Assembly: GCA_038530285.1 (NCBI GenBank)
Contig: JBCBCY010000011.1
Span: forward strand, 1 to 64,000
Length of the DNA: 64,000 bases
Reading direction: 5' to 3'
Source of the DNA: JASJAR01 sp038530285
GTDB lineage: Bacteria > Pseudomonadota > Alphaproteobacteria > Rhodobacterales > Rhodobacteraceae
The translations under genes and the position numbers were made by a program. Below the pieces are notes generated by a model. That model ran no database searches and was not told where the DNA came from. It saw only the letters and a list, made by a program, of their open reading frames with translations. This document shows, one piece after another, positions 19,101-27,424 of the stretch (within the stretch, counting starts at the first letter, position 1; each line of letters opens with the position of its first letter).

Positions 19101-19856
19101 GACAACGCGGTCGCCGTTTACCTTCACGGGCAGGTCGTAGACATCGCGCTGATCATTGAAGGATGACGGGATCTTCACCGCAAATGCGCCCGCTTGGCTT
19201 TCGATCTCTCCCGCAGCGATCAGCTGGTTGTTGTTGACGACCACATTGATCAACTCGTTGGCGGTGACGTTGTAGGCTTCCAGCCGCAACGGGTCGATCA
19301 CGACCTCCAGCATTTCGTCGCGGTGGCCCGCAAGGGCGGCTTCGAGGACGGCATCGAGCCCTTCAAGCCGGTCCTGCAGCCCCTTGGCCACCTGTAGCAA
19401 GGTGCGTTCTGGCACGGCCCCTGACAGGTTCACGATGATGATCGGGAATTCCGAGAAGTTGAATTCGGTGATCGAATATTGTTCGGCCCCATCGGGGAAC
19501 TGCGCTTCAGCCTTCTGCATCCGGTCGCGGACATCGGCCAGCACGGCGGATTTGTCCCAGCCGAACTCAAACTCCATGACGATGTTGGCATAGCCTTCCG
19601 CGGCGGTCGCAGTCATGGAATCGAGCCCGTCGATGTCGGACAATTCGGTTTCCATCGGCTTGATCAGAAGCGTCTCGGAATCTTCAGCCGAAATGCCGGG
19701 GAAGGGCAGCGACACGATGATCGCGGGGATTTCGATGTCCGGCTCGCCTTCCTTGGGAAGCCCGACGTAAGACAGCACACCGGCCAGCAGCGACAAGAAG
19801 ATGAAGGCAATGACCATACGGGCACGGCCCGCGGCCCAATCAACGATCCCGGTCAT
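16134..19856 (-). CDS. RND efflux permease, HAE1-type, with extra membrane helices
   Basis: 1240 aa, against about 1030-1050 for AcrB-type pumps. The TM4 proton-relay region GMLVDGAIVVVEYADKRIKEG is present. The extra length has two sources. The central loop between TM6 and TM7 (about residues 505-590) has two extra hydrophobic stretches (LRALLVPVAIMAMFTSAM and IPGMVMFVLSAAFASVVL). A charged cytoplasmic tail of about 70 residues follows the last helix. The adaptor gene overlaps by 4 nt, making a two-gene pump without an outer-membrane channel here. Substrate unknown. Confidence 0.92.
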   Translation of the reverse strand: MTGIVDWAAGRARMVIAFIFLSLLAGVLSYVGLPKEGEPDIEIPAIIVSLPFPGISAEDSETLLIKPMETELSDIDGLDSMTATAAEGYANIVMEFEFGWDKSAVLADVRDRMQKAEAQFPDGAEQYSITEFNFSEFPIIIVNLSGAVPERTLLQVAKGLQDRLEGLDAVLEAALAGHRDEMLEVVIDPLRLEAYNVTANELINVVVNNNQLIAAGEIESQAGAFAVKIPSSFNDQRDVYDLPVKVNGDRVVTLGDLADIRLTFEDRAGTARFNEETTVALQVVKRKGFNIIDTAELIKAEVEAEAETWPDELRTAINVGTSNDMSRQVASMVSQLEGSVLTAIALVMIVVLAALGTRSALLVGFAIPTSFMLCFAFLAVMGIAISNIVMFGLILAVGMLVDGAIVVVEYADKRIKEGAGPMQAYVEAAKRMFWPIVSSTATTLCAFLPMLFWPGVPGEFMGMLPVTLIFVLSASLVVALVYLPVMGGVAGRTSRFFERGSAALKRAAPWWLRALLVPVAIMAMFTSAMQVINPAYLLGDAAPAGVLGTIPGMVMFVLSAAFASVVLGAAEVNWGERRIKAGHRRTAFGHFIKFIAGNPVMPIVSIGLVFAFVVSVFGYFGANNNGVEFFVESEPEQAIVYVRARGNMSLNEKDALLRQVEAVVAAEPGVDNAFAFAGSGGLNANTGGAAAPLDTVGQIQIETIPWDERPAFARDNDIDLALLDGDLVIERLQTEMDKIPGIETEVLNLAQGPASGKPVHLRIKGENFEDLMATATTMRGVFDTTPGLVDVEDSTPLPGIDWQINVDVEAAGRYGASVSTVGAMVQLVTRGILLDTMRVPTSDEEIDIRVRLPEQDRVLSTLDSLKVRTAEGLIPLSNFITREPVAKLAQINRVDQKRYFDVKADVEPGLQKIVNGDDEQIGLARPDTASEVDGAMIYTSALSTNDIEAGLEDGTYSLVAVNANERIAELTKLLESDASPIPASMDWEWTGDQEEQEESGAFLMQAFAGALGLMFIILLAQFNSFYNAALVLMAVVLSVTGCLIGMLVMGQPFSIIMTGTGIVALAGIVVNNNIVLIDTYQEYSQYMPRIEAIVRTAEARIRPVLLTTITTMAGLAPMMFGYSLDFIGGGFTVDSPTALWWKQLATAVVFGLGIATVLTLIFTPSMLALRVWVATGAYRSMASLSALSRGSGSRTARDLALRRAARKVKDPEIVWDLAPITATAAQDAPTAPDAPLRAAE

Positions 19857-21106
19857 TGGACAGCCTCCCGCAAGGTGACATCGACGGCAACACCGTCATC
19901 GACGAATTCCTGGCCCACGACGATCACGTCCACCTGGCCGGACAAACCGTTGACCCAGTTGCCGGTCGGGGTGTCGCGCAGCACCGAAACAGGGGCAAAC
20001 AAGGCCGATCCGTCCTGGACGATCCGCACGCCCAGGCGGCCTTCGTTGTTCAAGGTCAGTGCCGATTGTGGAATGAAATGGGCCACAGCACCACCGCCGC
20101 CGATCAGGATTTCGGCCGTCTGGCCGTCGCGGATCGAAAGGTCGGAATTGTCGACCTCGATTTCCACCCGGAACGTGCGGGTTTCAGGATCGGCCGACCG
20201 TGACAGAAAGCTGACGTCGCCAAGGATTTCACGCCCTGATGCAAGCCGTGCCCCCGCTTGGGCGCCCACGACAATACGGTCCACTTCGGTTTCAGGGACA
20301 AACCCCACAAGCTTGATCGGATCAAGCTGGATGATCGTCCCGCATAGTCCGCCGGGCTGCAACAGCGCGCCAAGTTCCGCCGTGTCGGTTTCCAACAGCC
20401 CCGCGAAGGGGGCGTGAATGTCGAGGCGTTCAAGCTCTTTTTCAGCCGATGCAACCGCGGCCTGGGCGGCCTGAATGGCAGCCTTCGCACTTTGCAGGCC
20501 CGATTGTGCCGATTGCACACCGGCGCGTGTGGCTTCGACCTGGGCGCGGGTTTGCGCGACCCGGGTTTCGGATGCAAACCCGTCTGCGGACAATTCCGAT
20601 GCCGCGCGATCGTTGATCTCGGCTTCGTTCAGATAGGCCTGGGCTTCCAAAACGCGCGCCTCTGCGGTGGGCAAGCCGGCTTCCGCTTCCAGCAAACGCG
20701 CCCTGGCTTCTTCCAAAGCGACGCCGCGCGTGCCCGGCTCAATCCGGCACATCAACGCGCCCTCATCGATGAAAGCGCCCTTGCGCAACGGCTCGGAAAT
20801 CACCTTGCCGGTGGTCTCGGCGCGCACTTCGACCTGACGGGCGGCTTCGGTCTGGCCGCGCACGACCACGGCGCGGTCAATCTCGCCCTCTTGAGTGCGT
20901 TGGGCCACAACCGCCACGCGCCGCACATCGTCTTCCGCCACCGGCGCCTGATCGGCGACCTCTTCAGGGGCGGCGTCTTCAGGGGTTTCGGTGGCGGCTT
21001 CGACCGCTCCGACGCCTGCAAATTCCATGAGCTGGTCGCGCTGCAAAACCGCAAAATACAACACGCCGACGACAGCGAGGGCTGTGATGATTGATATTAT
21101 TCGCAT
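19853..21106 (-). CDS. RND efflux periplasmic adaptor (membrane fusion protein)
   Basis: 417 aa. An N-terminal membrane anchor (IISIITALAVVGVLYFAVL) is followed by an acidic linker, a lipoyl/barrel-sandwich half (RAETTGKVISEPLRKGAFIDEGALMCRIEPG), a coiled-coil hairpin of Ala/Glu/Gln repeats (about residues 130-225), the second lipoyl half (DIHAPFAGLLE) and the beta-barrel. It links the RND permease to an outer-membrane channel encoded elsewhere. The stop overlaps the permease start. Upstream lies the inverted repeat AACCG-GT-CGGTT. Confidence 0.92.
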   Translation of the reverse strand: MRIISIITALAVVGVLYFAVLQRDQLMEFAGVGAVEAATETPEDAAPEEVADQAPVAEDDVRRVAVVAQRTQEGEIDRAVVVRGQTEAARQVEVRAETTGKVISEPLRKGAFIDEGALMCRIEPGTRGVALEEARARLLEAEAGLPTAEARVLEAQAYLNEAEINDRAASELSADGFASETRVAQTRAQVEATRAGVQSAQSGLQSAKAAIQAAQAAVASAEKELERLDIHAPFAGLLETDTAELGALLQPGGLCGTIIQLDPIKLVGFVPETEVDRIVVGAQAGARLASGREILGDVSFLSRSADPETRTFRVEIEVDNSDLSIRDGQTAEILIGGGGAVAHFIPQSALTLNNEGRLGVRIVQDGSALFAPVSVLRDTPTGNWVNGLSGQVDVIVVGQEFVDDGVAVDVTLREAVQ

Positions 21107-21171
21107 TTTGATCTCTCGATTTCCGAAAGGCCGCTACCAATTGCCTCGGCCGGTTTGAAGGATATACGCTA

Positions 21172-21183
21172 AACCGGTCGGTT
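21172..21183. promoter_or_regulatory. Inverted repeat AACCG-GT-CGGTT, candidate TetR-type operator for the RND genes
   Basis: Perfect inverted repeat AACCGGTCGGTT about 66 bp upstream of the adaptor start, in the 195-bp intergenic region between the efflux genes and the YfgM-like gene. Many AcrR/TetR repressors of RND pumps recognise AACCG/CGGTT-like arms. No regulator gene is nearby, so this is inference from position and symmetry. Confidence 0.4.
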
Positions 21184-21300
21184 CAGATTAATCAAATCAG
21201 GACGCCAGTGCAAGTTTCAAGCCTTTGATGAGCTTGCTCTTGGCATTGGGGGGCGCTGCACGCTAGAAGAAGGCGATTTTTTGGGCGGGAGTGCCGGTCT

Positions 21301-21948
21301 TTGGCCAATTCAGACAGCTTTATCGATGAGGTGACCGAAGAGGTTCGCCGGGATCGGTTGTATAGGCTTTTGCGCAAGTATGGATGGATCCCTGCGGTGC
21401 TGGTTGTGCTCTTGGTGGGCGGGACAGCGTGGTTTCAATGGCAAGAAGCGCAAAAGCGGGCCGAGGCCGAGGCGCTTGGCGATGCGCTTCTCAGTGCGCT
21501 TGACCAACCAGATGAGGCTGCGCGCACTCAGGCGCTGGCGGCGATTGAAACTGGCGACAATCCGCTTGCGGGGGCATTGCAGGCGCTGATTTCGGCCGGT
21601 GTCGCGGGCGAGGCGGCAGATGTGGACGCGCTTTGGGCGATTTCGGAAGACGCCGCGATCCCTGCGATGTGGCGCGACATTGCCGCCCTCAAGGCGGCCA
21701 TTGCCGGGGCCGGGGAAACCCCCGCGACCGAAGTGATTTCGCGGCTGGAACCGCTTGCTTTGCCGGGGGCACCCTACCGGCTTTTGGCGCTTGAACAGAT
21801 CGCATTGGCAGAGCTGTCGCGTGGCGAAACAACCGCGGCGTTGGATGTGTTGTCCGAGATTGCGGCAGATGACGCGACCGGACAGGGCTTGCGTCAGCGC
21901 GCAGAGCAGTTGATTGTCGCCCTGGGAGGCGCTCCGGACCCGGCCTAG
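21301..21948 (+). CDS. YfgM-like TPR membrane protein
   Basis: 215 aa starting at TTG 21301 with GGGAG 9 nt upstream. No ATG fits, and the N-terminus (NSDSFIDEVTEEVRRDRLY) is the conserved start of this family. One membrane helix (YGWIPAVLVVLLVGGTAWF, about residues 26-44) is followed by a periplasmic helical TPR-like region. The order with bamB and der matches yfgM-bamB-der in enterobacteria, where YfgM assists periplasmic chaperone traffic near the Sec translocon. The use of TTG is notable for a conserved gene. Confidence 0.8.
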   Translation: MANSDSFIDEVTEEVRRDRLYRLLRKYGWIPAVLVVLLVGGTAWFQWQEAQKRAEAEALGDALLSALDQPDEAARTQALAAIETGDNPLAGALQALISAGVAGEAADVDALWAISEDAAIPAMWRDIAALKAAIAGAGETPATEVISRLEPLALPGAPYRLLALEQIALAELSRGETTAALDVLSEIAADDATGQGLRQRAEQLIVALGGAPDPA

Positions 21949-21977
21949 GCCCGGGACCCGGACGAAGAAGGGGGCGC

Positions 21978-23303
21978 ATGGTGGGTATGGATTTTGTCCG
22001 GTGGATCGCATGGGGAGCGGTGGCGTTTGCGCTGACCGCCTGCAGTGAGCGTGAATTGATCCTGCCGGGCGAACGCGAAGATGTGCGCGCGATCCTGCCC
22101 GGCGGTGGCGCGGTCGAGCTTGCCACCGATGCCGGAGCCGCAAGCCTGCCGCCGATCGAAGTGGCGCGCGCCTGGACCCACCAGGCCGGCGCCCCTGATC
22201 ACAATCCCGGCCATGCCCGGCTTGCCGCGGTGCCAAGCTTGCAATGGAGCACCGATATCGGCAGCGGCGATGGGCGCCGGGCGCGGATCACCGCAAGCCC
22301 GGTGTCGGATGGCACGCGCGTTTATACAATGGACAGCCGGTCGGTGATCACGGCGGTGTCCACCGGCGGCCAGATCCTGTGGTCGGTCGATGTCACACCT
22401 GCGGGCGATCGGCCCGACAGCGCCTTTGGTGGCGGGCTGGCCCTATCCGGCGGGCGCCTTTTCGCCACAACCGGCTTTGGCACATTGGTCGCGCTGGATG
22501 CGACAAGCGGTGCGCCGATCTGGACACATAATTTCCGCTCTGTCGCGTCAGGCGCCCCGACCGCGGTTGGCGATCTGGTCTATGCGGTCACGCGCAACGG
22601 ATTGGGCTGGGCCCTGAGCGCGTCCAATGGGCGGGTCGCCTGGACCGTCACCGGGATTGAAACCGACGCGGGCATCCTCGGCGGGCCTTCGGTTGCCGTT
22701 TCGTCCGACGGTTTGGCGGTCTTTCCCTTTTCCAGTGGTGATCTGGCGGGCGTGGATGCCGCAACGGGGCAAACGCGGTGGCGCGGTGTGATCGCGGGGC
22801 GCCGGTTGGAACCTGTGGCCGCACGGATCAACGACATGACCGGCGACCCTGTGATCGCGTCTGACATTGTGGTGGCAGGCACCCACGGGGGGCGCTCGGC
22901 GGCGTTCGACCGGACCACCGGACTAGAGGTCTGGCGCAGTGACGAAGGGGCCATGGCCGCGCCGGTCGTGACCGGCAACTCGATTTTTCAGGTGACAGAC
23001 CGGAACGCCCTTGTGCGGCTGGAACGTGCCACGGGTCTGCTGGTCTGGTCCCAGCCGCTGCCCAAGTTTCGCACCCAGCGGCCGCGCCGGTTCGAAGCGC
23101 TGTTCGCGCATTTCGGCCCGATCCTGGCCGGTGGTCGTCTGGTCGTGGCGTCAGACGATGATGCCTTGCGGTTCTATGACCCGTCGACCGGGGCGCTGAC
23201 GGGGCAGATCAATCTGCCAGATGGGGCTGCAACCGACCCGATCGTTGTGGGCGACACATTGTATGTGGTGTCCGAGACCGGGCGTCTTCACGCCTTCCGC
23301 TAG
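21978..23303 (+). CDS. bamB: Outer membrane assembly lipoprotein BamB (PQQ-like beta-propeller)
   Basis: 441 aa lipoprotein: lipobox LTAC with Cys22 after a hydrophobic leader (IAWGAVAFALTAC). The rest is a beta-propeller of repeated AxDxxTGxxxW blades (ALDATSGAPIWTHNF, GVDAATGQTRWRG, AFDRTTGLEVWRSD). BamB is the scaffold subunit of the BAM complex that inserts outer-membrane proteins. GAAGAAGGGGG lies just before ATG 21978. Located between the YfgM-like gene and der, the conserved arrangement that supports the BamB call over other PQQ-repeat proteins. Confidence 0.88.
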   Translation: MVGMDFVRWIAWGAVAFALTACSERELILPGEREDVRAILPGGGAVELATDAGAASLPPIEVARAWTHQAGAPDHNPGHARLAAVPSLQWSTDIGSGDGRRARITASPVSDGTRVYTMDSRSVITAVSTGGQILWSVDVTPAGDRPDSAFGGGLALSGGRLFATTGFGTLVALDATSGAPIWTHNFRSVASGAPTAVGDLVYAVTRNGLGWALSASNGRVAWTVTGIETDAGILGGPSVAVSSDGLAVFPFSSGDLAGVDAATGQTRWRGVIAGRRLEPVAARINDMTGDPVIASDIVVAGTHGGRSAAFDRTTGLEVWRSDEGAMAAPVVTGNSIFQVTDRNALVRLERATGLLVWSQPLPKFRTQRPRRFEALFAHFGPILAGGRLVVASDDDALRFYDPSTGALTGQINLPDGAATDPIVVGDTLYVVSETGRLHAFR

Positions 23304-23351
23304 GCGCGAAAGGACGTTAGGAAGCGTCTTTCGTAACTGAGCCAGAGACCG

Positions 23352-24803
23352 ATGAGCTTTACCCTTGCCATTGTCGGCCGACCCAATGTCGGCAAATCGA
23401 CCCTGTTCAACCGCCTCGTTGGGCGGCGGTTGGCGCTTGTGGACGATCAGCCCGGGGTGACCCGGGACCTGCGCGAGGGGGCCGCGCGCCTGGGCGATCT
23501 GCGGTTCACCGTGATCGACACCGCCGGGCTGGAAGAGGCCACAGACGACAGTCTGCCGGGGCGGATGCGCAAGCTGACCGAACGCGCGGTCGGGATGGCC
23601 GATGCCTGCCTGTTCTTGATTGATGCGCGCGCCGGGATCCTGCCGGCCGACCGTGTCTTTGCTGAAATCCTGCGCCGGTCAGGCACCCAGGTGATCCTGG
23701 GGGCAAACAAATCCGAAGGCCGCGCGGCTGAGGCGGGGTTGATTGAAGCCTATGAGCTGGGTCTGGGCGATCCGATTGCCTTGTCGGCCGAGCATGGCGA
23801 AGGGATGGCCGAGCTTTTGACGGTGCTGGCGCCCGCGGTCGATGCCGCCGCGGCCCGGGCCGAAGACACGGCGCCTGAGACGAACGTCGATGTCGATGAC
23901 GATGCAGAGTTTCCCGCGCCCGATCCTTCAAAGCCGTTGCAGATTGCCGTGGTGGGCCGCCCCAATGCGGGCAAGTCGACGCTGATCAACAAGCTTCTGG
24001 GCGATGAACGGTTGTTGACGGGGCCCGAAGCCGGGATCACGCGGGATGCCATCGCGCTTGATCTCGACTGGGACGGGCGCCGGGTGCGGATCTTTGACAC
24101 CGCGGGCATGCGCAAACGCGCCAAGGTGCAGGAAAAGCTGGAAAAGCTGTCGGTTTCCGACGGGCTCCGCGCGGTCAAATTCGCTGAGGTCGTCGTGGTC
24201 CTTCTGGATGTGGCGATCCCGTTCGAACAACAGGATCTCAGGATTGCGGACCTGGCCGAGCGTGAAGGCCGCGCGGTGGTGATCGCGGTCAACAAATGGG
24301 ATCTTGAGGACGAAAAGGGCGAAAAGCTCAAAGAGCTGAAGGAAGAGTTCGAACGGCTTTTGCCGCAGCTTCGTGGTGCGCCCCTGGTGACGGTTTCGGC
24401 CAAGACGGGCCGGGGGCTCGACCGGCTGCGCGGGGCCGTTTTGAAGGCCCATGAGGTCTGGAATCGCCGGGTGACAACGGCGGAGTTGAACCGTTGGTTG
24501 GAAGGCATGCTGGAGGCCCATCCGCCCCCGGCTCTGGGCGGGCGTCGGATCAAGCTGCGCTATGCGACCCAGGCCAAGACCCGCCCGCCGGGTTTTGTGG
24601 TCATGGCGTCTTATCCCGACAAAGTCCCCGAAAGCTATGCGCGCTATCTGGTGAACGGGCTGCGCCAGGATTTTGATATGCCGGGGACGCCGATCCGGCT
24701 GCATTTCAAGGGCCAGGGCGACAAGAACCCCTATAAGAACAAGACAAAATCCACCCCGTCGCGACTGCGAAAGCACCTGGGGAAAAAGCCCCACCCGAAG
24801 TAG
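23352..24803 (+). CDS. der: Ribosome assembly GTPase Der (EngA)
   Basis: 483 aa with two tandem GTPase domains: first P-loop GRPNVGKST (residues 8-16) with DTAGL, and second GRPNAGKST (about 202-210) with DTAGM and NKWD. A C-terminal KH-like domain follows (about 390-483), rich in Lys at the end. Der acts in 50S ribosomal subunit maturation and is essential in most bacteria. Length is normal. An acidic linker (EDTAPETNVDVDDDAEFPAPD) joins the two G domains. Confidence 0.97.
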   Translation: MSFTLAIVGRPNVGKSTLFNRLVGRRLALVDDQPGVTRDLREGAARLGDLRFTVIDTAGLEEATDDSLPGRMRKLTERAVGMADACLFLIDARAGILPADRVFAEILRRSGTQVILGANKSEGRAAEAGLIEAYELGLGDPIALSAEHGEGMAELLTVLAPAVDAAAARAEDTAPETNVDVDDDAEFPAPDPSKPLQIAVVGRPNAGKSTLINKLLGDERLLTGPEAGITRDAIALDLDWDGRRVRIFDTAGMRKRAKVQEKLEKLSVSDGLRAVKFAEVVVVLLDVAIPFEQQDLRIADLAEREGRAVVIAVNKWDLEDEKGEKLKELKEEFERLLPQLRGAPLVTVSAKTGRGLDRLRGAVLKAHEVWNRRVTTAELNRWLEGMLEAHPPPALGGRRIKLRYATQAKTRPPGFVVMASYPDKVPESYARYLVNGLRQDFDMPGTPIRLHFKGQGDKNPYKNKTKSTPSRLRKHLGKKPHPK

Positions 24804-24812
24804 GGGTTGGCG

Positions 24813-26618
24813 CTATTCCTTGGCGGTTAGCTTGCCTGTGCAGCAACGCCCTCCACCGGGCCGGTCGAACCACTCAAAAGTCACCTCGCCCAAAAAGTTG
24901 CGGCTCAGGGTGACAAAGCCGCCGCGGCCACACCCGCTGCCCCACGTGATCTTTTCGGCCAGTTCCGCCCGGTCGCGGCCAACCGATTGAAAGGTCCATG
25001 TGCCGCCGCAATTGAGTTCGGGGTAAGAGATGTCAAACATGCCATTATTCGGCACGATGGACACTGTGTAAGGGCGCGCGCCGGGTTGTGACACCGGCCC
25101 TTCCCAGGTGGCGGACAACAATTCGGTTTGAAACTCCGCCTTTGCCTCGCCCGCCCCTGTTGCCCCAGCAGCGGCGGCAGTTTCGAGTTTTTTTGCCGAA
25201 AGCGTCGCGGTACAGCAGTTTTCCTGCATGTCACTGTCCCACCGGGCATAGGAGACTTCGGTATCACTCAAGCGCTCAAGAATGACGAGGCCGCCTGAAC
25301 CGCAAGCCTGCGTGGGTGCCTCTGTGATGTCTTCTAGCAATACCGCTTTCTGGTCCGTGACGTCCTGGAAGTACCAAAACCCACGACACCCGATTTCTGG
25401 ATAGTGCACGCTAAATCCGCCCTCGGTCGGGGCGAATTCGACCGAATAGGGACCATGCACGGGGTCGTTGACCTGGCCTGCCCAAACGTCCGCCCATAAA
25501 ACGGCTTCGAAACTGTCAGGATGGTCGCTTTCAATGGGATTTGCTTCATTCATTGCAGCGACCTGCGGCTGCGTGGCGTCTGCCGTGGGTGCAGACGGGT
25601 CGGGAAGAAGCTGTATCCAACTGCGCGCATGCCCGTTCTGCCAAGGTTGTAGCGGAAAAGCGCTTCCTGCCAGGTCAAAAACGGTCCCATCGGGATGGGT
25701 GATCGAAAGGTAAACGCTGGCTTGGTCCACAAATGGTTTCAGCTTTGCCATCCGGACCCCAACAGTCACCTCGACCGCATCCCCTTCTTTGAAGTTTGTC
25801 CCGCTCAGCGCAAAGGCTTGCAGGGCAATGCCCGTCGCGGTGAAGTTTTGCACCAGGATCGGCCCGCTGCTGGATGATGACACCGACCACGTCGACGTGT
25901 CGGCGGCCCCCTTGGCGCTTGGAATCGTCACCCCCACGAGCGGGCCATTGTCGCGGCCTTGCAGGATGAGCGGATTTGAGAAGTGCTTGGCCACCGCCCT
26001 CATGTTGTCGGCAAACGCGGCGCGCTGGCGCTCGATTTCGTCCGCAACTTGGCCAATCAATTGATAAGATCGGCTTGTACCCGTGACGTAATGCGGCTCG
26101 CGCACGTCCTGCGGCAAAAGCCCCGGTACTTTCTCGTATTGAAGCCGCCCCGAAAGGCGGATGCCCGAAACGGTTTCGATGTAGGGCAACTCGGCTTCGA
26201 ATGGCACAGTAAAGCCCTTGGGCATGATAACGGCATATTCGAAAAGGGTGTTATTGAATTGCTGACCCATACCAAATGTTTTCAGCGCGCGCTGGACTTC
26301 AGCGACATCGGTGTAGCCGCGTGCGGTCAGACGTTTCTTCAAAAACGGCCAGTCGGGATAACCCAGAGCGGAGTCCCGGCGACGCATCTTTGCCAACAGA
26401 TCAACATCGAGCACCATCTGTCCCGCGACAGACATCCGCCCACTGCCGTCGCTTGGAAAATCCTTATACCGAAAGTCGTCGACAACCAGCGAATAGCCAG
26501 GCGGCAGGTTGGCCCGGACATAGTCCAAAAGCTGGCTTTCCTTGTCCTCGGCCCGGGCGGCCCCTGTGACCAACAAAAACGCAGCCAATAAAACTCTGAA
26601 TAACGACGGCAAACTCAT
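24813..26618 (-). CDS. Secreted protein with duplicated C-terminal cysteine domain, unknown function
   Basis: 601 aa. Start at ATG 26618 with a strong GGAGG just upstream; the signal peptide is MSLPSLFRVLLAAFLLVTGAARA. The central region (about residues 215-345) looks like a beta-sandwich. The last 220 residues hold two copies of a domain with pattern YPE(I/L)xCxGxWxFQ ... CGxGG ... CCTxxLxAK (about 385-475 and 510-600). Each copy has a single Cys, a CG and a CC pair, giving disulfide potential in the periplasm. I know of no established function. It is convergent with der (9 nt apart) and downstream of the TspO-like gene. Confidence 0.75.
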   Translation of the reverse strand: MSLPSLFRVLLAAFLLVTGAARAEDKESQLLDYVRANLPPGYSLVVDDFRYKDFPSDGSGRMSVAGQMVLDVDLLAKMRRRDSALGYPDWPFLKKRLTARGYTDVAEVQRALKTFGMGQQFNNTLFEYAVIMPKGFTVPFEAELPYIETVSGIRLSGRLQYEKVPGLLPQDVREPHYVTGTSRSYQLIGQVADEIERQRAAFADNMRAVAKHFSNPLILQGRDNGPLVGVTIPSAKGAADTSTWSVSSSSSGPILVQNFTATGIALQAFALSGTNFKEGDAVEVTVGVRMAKLKPFVDQASVYLSITHPDGTVFDLAGSAFPLQPWQNGHARSWIQLLPDPSAPTADATQPQVAAMNEANPIESDHPDSFEAVLWADVWAGQVNDPVHGPYSVEFAPTEGGFSVHYPEIGCRGFWYFQDVTDQKAVLLEDITEAPTQACGSGGLVILERLSDTEVSYARWDSDMQENCCTATLSAKKLETAAAAGATGAGEAKAEFQTELLSATWEGPVSQPGARPYTVSIVPNNGMFDISYPELNCGGTWTFQSVGRDRAELAEKITWGSGCGRGGFVTLSRNFLGEVTFEWFDRPGGGRCCTGKLTAKE

Positions 26619-26704
26619 ATTTTCCTCCATGGTGCGGCTGGAAATTCGCACCAATGGGCGCTGTTATGCAATAGCGGGATACTGGCGTGTTGGGCCGGTC
26701 GGGC

Positions 26705-27424
26705 TTACGCCCGCTCCTGGACCCGGCTTGGCCCGCGTTCGCGCCACGTCAGCCCCCAGATGGCTGCGACAAGGGTTGCAGCGGATCCGGCCGCGATCGC
26801 CACCGGCAGCGCAGCCCCAAGGTTTTTGCCGATCAGGGCGATCAGCGCCCAAATGACGGCCAGCGCATAGGCGGGGTTGGCCGTGGCGCGGATCATCACC
26901 AGCGCCAGCGCACCTGCCGCGACGATCGCACCCAATGCGGCCGGGACCGCGCCGGTAATACCGTACCCTGCCGCCAAGAGCCCCAGTGCGACGCAGGAGG
27001 CCGCCGTGAGCCAGCCTGCGTAAAGCCCCAAGGGCCAGGCGAGCCAGGGCCGATCTGAACCGGGGGCTTTCAACAGCGCCAGAAGGGCAGCAACAAGCAT
27101 GACCCAGATCAGCGCCGTGGCCCAGACGGGGCTGGCATTGGCGACAGAATTCCAGGCCGCCCCGACCCCGAGGCTGACGATCAGCGGCGCGCGGGTGCTG
27201 TCCCAAAGCGGGTCGCTCGCGCGGCGCAGAACACCGTAAAGCGCCGAAACGATCAGCCACAAAAAGATCACGCCCCAGATTGCGAAAGCATAGCCTGCCG
27301 GCTGCACGGGCGGATCGGTTTGCGGGACCGGGAACTGATCGGGCGCAAATCCCGAAAAGCTGACCAGATAGGACCCGGCGACAAACGCCAGCGTCGCGAC
27401 AAGGACCAGGACCGCTTTTGTCAT
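26705..27424 (-). CDS. TspO/MBR-like integral membrane protein
   Basis: 239 aa with seven or more predicted membrane helices. The N-terminal block PPVQPAGYAFAIWGVIFLWL resembles the Pro-aromatic-Trp pattern of proteins annotated as tryptophan-rich sensory (TspO/MBR-related), though it is longer than classical five-helix TspO. The ATG at 27424 overlaps the serS stop (ATGA), so it is coupled to serS. A start 45 nt earlier would add a charged leader within serS and is not preferred. Function unproven. Confidence 0.6.
   Translation of the reverse strand: MTKAVLVLVATLAFVAGSYLVSFSGFAPDQFPVPQTDPPVQPAGYAFAIWGVIFLWLIVSALYGVLRRASDPLWDSTRAPLIVSLGVGAAWNSVANASPVWATALIWVMLVAALLALLKAPGSDRPWLAWPLGLYAGWLTAASCVALGLLAAGYGITGAVPAALGAIVAAGALALVMIRATANPAYALAVIWALIALIGKNLGAALPVAIAAGSAATLVAAIWGLTWRERGPSRVQERA

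Noticed and set aside
18087..19166. Long open frame on the plus strand opposite the RND permease
   Set aside because: His/Gln/Arg-rich, no domain, and exactly antisense to a clear permease reading frame; a by-product of high GC content.
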